Assembly (NCBI GenBank): GCA_002315315.1
Contig: DCGT01000043.1
Span: 1,878 to 10,441, forward strand
Reading direction: 5' to 3'
Length of the DNA stretch: 8,564 bases
Source: Faecalibacterium sp. UBA1771
Lineage (GTDB): Bacteria; Bacillota; Clostridia; Oscillospirales; Ruminococcaceae
Shown here piece by piece: positions 5,641-8,564 of this stretch; the first letter of the stretch is position 1, and every line of letters starts with the position of its first letter. The position numbers and the translations under genes are program-made. The notes beneath the pieces are model-generated. The model was not told the DNA's origin, ran no database searches, and saw only the letters and a program-made list of their open reading frames with translations.

Positions 5641-8013
5641 ATGGAAAAAAATTCACTTTTAAAATATGCAAAGCAGCTTGAGTTTGACAAGGTACTTGCA
5701 AGAGCGTCAGACTATGCCGCGAGTCTCGACGCCAAGAATAAAATAACGGAATCACAGCCGAATCCGGAGCTTTCCGAGGCGGTACTTGCGCTCGAAAGAT
5801 GCGACGAAATGATGGTTCGGCTTTCGAGAAATACATCTGCGTCCATTTCGGCGGTATCGGATATTCCGCTTATCGCAATAAGAGCGAAAAAGGGCGGTAT
5901 ACTTTCCATGGGTGAGCTTCTCTCAATAAGGGCGATTTTACGAAATGCCCGACTGCTTCGCTCGTGGTACGGTGACGGTGAGGGAGTTTGCGGTGAACTG
6001 TTTTTCAGACTTTTCTCCGACGAGGGACTTGAACGCAGAATCGGCGATTCGATTTTGAGCGAGACTGAAATGAGCGATGATGCAAGCAGTGAGCTTGCCG
6101 ATATTCGCAAAAAAATTGTTCGCGCCGAAGGCTCAATCAGAGATAAGCTCGACTCGATAGTTCGTTCACCAAATACCTCAAAGTATCTTCAGGATGCTGT
6201 TGTCACGATGCGTTCGGGACGTTATGTCGTTCCCGTCAAGGCAGAACACCGCAACGATATAAAGGGACTTGTTCACGATGTGTCGTCGAGCGGATCTACC
6301 TTCTTTGTCGAGCCGGAGGCGGTGCTTGAAGCCAACAACAAAATAATGGAGCTGAAAGCCGACGAGGCAAAGGAAATCGACCGGATTCTTTCCTCCTTTT
6401 CGGACAATGTTGCAGGAATTGCCGATGAAATCATAGAGAGCTATAAGGCGTTCGTTGAAATAGACATTATTATTGCAAAGGCAAAATATTGCCTTGCAAT
6501 CCGTGCGGTAAAGCCCGTACTTAATAACAGGGGCAACATCAATCTCGTAAAGGCACGTCACCCGCTTATTCCGCAGAACAGAGTCGTGCCTATCGACCTG
6601 CCTATCGGAGAGGGTTACTCATCACTTATTATCACGGGACCCAACACCGGCGGAAAAACAGTGACGCTCAAAACGGTCGGTCTGTTTACTCTTATGGCAA
6701 TGTCCGGATTGTGTGTTCCTGCCTTTGAGGGTACGGAGTTAAGTGTCTATCGTGAAGTGCTTGTCGATATCGGAGATGAACAGAGCATTGAGCAGAGCCT
6801 TTCGACCTTTTCGGGTCATATTAAGAATATTGCCGAAATATTAAATGCAGTTGACAAAGATTCACTTGTCCTTTTGGACGAACTCGGAGCAGGTACCGAC
6901 CCTGCAGAGGGCGCGGCGCTTGCGCTTGCCGTCTTGGAAAGATTAAAGCTTGTCGGCAGTACCGTTATCGCGACCACACACTACGGAGAAATAAAGGAAT
7001 ATGCATTGCAGACCGACGGTGTGCGAAATGCAGGCTGTGAATTTGATATAAAAACACTTTCTCCCACCTACCGTGTTATTGTCGGCGTACCGGGTTCATC
7101 TAATGCACTTACGATAGCAAAAAGGCTCGGACTTGACGAAGCGCTGATTGACCGTGCCAAGGAGAATATGGATCCCGAAAAAAGACATTTCGAGGATTTG
7201 TTGGCGCAGATAGAAGTGATGAGAAGCGAGGTCGCCGACCAAAAGGCGCTTGCCGACCGAGAGCTTGCGCGAGCCGAGGAGATGATAGAGCAGGCAAGGG
7301 CAAAGCGTAACGAGATGCTCGAAGAGGGCAAAAAGCATCTTGAGCAATCGGAAAAGAGAGCATCTCAGCTTATGGCAGATGTTGAATCATCTGCATATCG
7401 TCTTCTTGACGAGATAAAAAAGCTTGACAAAGAGAAGAACACCAACCGAAGTGAAGCGGCGGCAAGGGCGCGAGAAATTGCAAGGCGCGATGCCGTCAAG
7501 CTAATGAACATCTCGTCCGGCGATGAGATATTAGATGACCTTGAGCCGGTTACCGATGTCAAAAAGGGTGATGTTGTTTATTTGCTCGGACTAAACAGTC
7601 TCGCTACAGTTATTTCACCTGCGGATAAAGCAGGCAACGTAGAGGTTCAGGCGGGTCTTGTCAAATCGCGTGTAAGCATCGAAACGCTGCGCCGTGCTCC
7701 GAACGGTGTCGGCAATTCCAAAAAGAAGACTAACCCGACCAACAAGGTGTCCGTTTCCGACAAAAGAAGCGGTAAAAATGAAATCAATTTGCTTGGTCTG
7801 ACTGTTGAAGAAGCCATGATGGAGGTAGAACGGTTTATTGACGCGGCTGTGTTGTCGCACCTGTCTACCGTGTATCTTATACATGGAAAAGGCACCGGCG
7901 CACTGCGCAAGGGCATACATCAGCGACTCGGGAGTATTAAGCACGTCAAAGCATTCCGTCTAGGAAAATACGGAGAGGGCGAAGACGGCGTAACAATTGT
8001 CGAACTTAAATGA
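5641..8013 (+). CDS. mutS2: MutS2 (endonuclease-type MutS2, Smr domain)
   Basis: A 790-residue MutS2, close to the 785 of B. subtilis. Order: N-terminal helical core/clamp (about 1-300, with MRSGRYVVPVKAEHR at 190-204 and SSSGSTFFVEP at 215-225), ATPase domain with Walker A GPNTGGKT (333-340), ABC-like signature STFSGHI (388-394), Walker B LVLLDE (409-414) and TTHYGE (445-450); a long charged coiled coil (about 515-618); a KOW-like small beta part (about 635-685); and a C-terminal Smr domain (about 713-790) with HGKGTG (748-753). Family members suppress homologous recombination or, in B. subtilis, split collided ribosomes. The Smr LDLRG-type motif is INLLG (715-719) here, losing the acidic and basic residues. 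The ATG is 15 bp after recO with only AT-rich sequence and no obvious ribosome site. An Smr-like fold with altered activity is inferred. Confidence 0.95.
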   Translation: MEKNSLLKYAKQLEFDKVLARASDYAASLDAKNKITESQPNPELSEAVLALERCDEMMVRLSRNTSASISAVSDIPLIAIRAKKGGILSMGELLSIRAILRNARLLRSWYGDGEGVCGELFFRLFSDEGLERRIGDSILSETEMSDDASSELADIRKKIVRAEGSIRDKLDSIVRSPNTSKYLQDAVVTMRSGRYVVPVKAEHRNDIKGLVHDVSSSGSTFFVEPEAVLEANNKIMELKADEAKEIDRILSSFSDNVAGIADEIIESYKAFVEIDIIIAKAKYCLAIRAVKPVLNNRGNINLVKARHPLIPQNRVVPIDLPIGEGYSSLIITGPNTGGKTVTLKTVGLFTLMAMSGLCVPAFEGTELSVYREVLVDIGDEQSIEQSLSTFSGHIKNIAEILNAVDKDSLVLLDELGAGTDPAEGAALALAVLERLKLVGSTVIATTHYGEIKEYALQTDGVRNAGCEFDIKTLSPTYRVIVGVPGSSNALTIAKRLGLDEALIDRAKENMDPEKRHFEDLLAQIEVMRSEVADQKALADRELARAEEMIEQARAKRNEMLEEGKKHLEQSEKRASQLMADVESSAYRLLDEIKKLDKEKNTNRSEAAARAREIARRDAVKLMNISSGDEILDDLEPVTDVKKGDVVYLLGLNSLATVISPADKAGNVEVQAGLVKSRVSIETLRRAPNGVGNSKKKTNPTNKVSVSDKRSGKNEINLLGLTVEEAMMEVERFIDAAVLSHLSTVYLIHGKGTGALRKGIHQRLGSIKHVKAFRLGKYGEGEDGVTIVELK

Positions 8014-8024
8014 GAGGTAATGAT

Positions 8025-8564
8025 ATGGCAAAGAAGATAAAGATATATGATACAACGCTTCGCTACGGTGAGCTTCTGCCCGGATTTATTCTGACCGACC
8101 GTGAAAAAATCGAAATTGCCAAGCAGTCGGAAAGACTCGGGGTCAGTACCGTTGATGTCGGTGATATTGAAGACGCGGCGGTGGTAGCCGGAGCCGTAGA
8201 AACAGTCGAGGTTATGATGACGGTCGATGCCGATGAACGTTCTATCGACGATGCCGCGGCGGCTCTCAAAAAAGCAAAGCATTCACGAATTAATATTCGT
8301 ATTCCCAATGACCGCATAAACGCCGTAAACACCGAAAGTCTGCTCATAAGGGCAAAAAACAGCTTTAATAAACTGCAAATCACGGTTGACGTCTCCTGCG
8401 TGCTCAACAGCGAGCTTGCGGAAAGACTGTATGAAATATCCGATGAATGTGATGTCGACACAGTCTGCATTGCCGATACTACGGGTTATGCACTTGGGCA
8501 TGAGGTTGCCGAGGCAGTATTCTCGCTTCGAACAAATATCGACGGCGACACCGAAGTAGCCGTA
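8025..8564 (+). CDS. Divergent DRE-TIM metallolyase-like protein (IPMS/homocitrate synthase relative), C-terminus off window
   Basis: From ATG 8025 there are 180 complete codons to the right edge, so the C-terminus is missing. AGAGGT (8013-8018) lies 6 nt upstream. The opening IKIYDTTLRYGELLPGF (5-21) and FILTDREKIEIAKQSERLGV (21-40) clearly recall 2-isopropylmalate/homocitrate synthases (HMGL-like TIM barrel), as does IADTTGYALGHEV (149-161), matching the PDTxG motif. However, the residue after Arg13, which is the Asp/Glu metal ligand in the DTTLR(D/E)GEQ motif, is Tyr14; the following Gln is Leu; and the SAEDATR strand carrying the catalytic Glu reads VDVSCVLNSE (121-130). The middle of the barrel is shorter than usual. 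It may be a non-catalytic or refunctionalised relative rather than LeuA or NifV. The His-x-His metal pair would lie beyond the edge. It follows mutS2 by 11 bp and is probably co-transcribed. Confidence 0.72.
   Translation, partial: MAKKIKIYDTTLRYGELLPGFILTDREKIEIAKQSERLGVSTVDVGDIEDAAVVAGAVETVEVMMTVDADERSIDDAAAALKKAKHSRINIRIPNDRINAVNTESLLIRAKNSFNKLQITVDVSCVLNSELAERLYEISDECDVDTVCIADTTGYALGHEVAEAVFSLRTNIDGDTEVAV

Noticed and set aside
1..8564. Mobile elements, CRISPR arrays, tRNA/rRNA genes, toxin-antitoxin or defence systems
   Set aside because: I saw no transposase or integrase motifs, no spaced direct repeats, no tRNA or rRNA signatures, and nearly all sequence is occupied by conserved genes.

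Overview
The window looks like a chromosomal housekeeping and sporulation segment from a spore-forming, anaerobic-type Bacillota, most likely a clostridial lineage such as the Oscillospirales. This rests on the sporulation proteins YqfC, YqfD and a YlbJ-like membrane protein next to the conserved Firmicutes cluster phoH-ybeY-era-recO, followed by mutS2. The genus assignment is inferred from gene content, order and protein style only; no search was run.

Layout: (1) 1-689, minus strand, is the N-terminal 229 residues of a YlbJ-like polytopic membrane protein. (2) About 64 bp separate it from a divergent plus-strand pair, yqfC (about 754-1059, apparently with a non-canonical ATT start) and yqfD (1049-2230), which overlap by 11 bp. 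(3) A 185-bp AT-rich gap (2231-2415) holds an imperfect hairpin at the yqfD stop and an extended -10 promoter. (4) A tight plus-strand run follows: phoH, ybeY and era (abutting or overlapping), then recO after a 103-bp gap and mutS2 15 bp further on. (5) Eleven bp after mutS2 begins a divergent DRE-TIM metallolyase-like protein (180 codons visible) that runs off the right edge.

Working together: the left block is expected to act in sporulation (mother-cell membrane and spore-coat/cortex-stage proteins). The middle block serves late 16S rRNA and 30S maturation (PhoH/YbeZ, YbeY, Era). RecO and MutS2 bring recombination and ribosome or DNA quality control. Compared with the Bacillus subtilis order, the cluster lacks pgpH between phoH and ybeY, and dgkA and cdd between ybeY and era.

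No mobile element, CRISPR array, tRNA, rRNA or defence system was seen. The most unusual items are the terminal metallolyase homologue, in which the metal-ligand Asp/Glu of the DTTLR(D/E)GE motif is Tyr; the altered LDLRG-type motif in the MutS2 Smr domain; and the apparent ATT start of yqfC. I found nothing that amounts to a clearly new multi-gene system.
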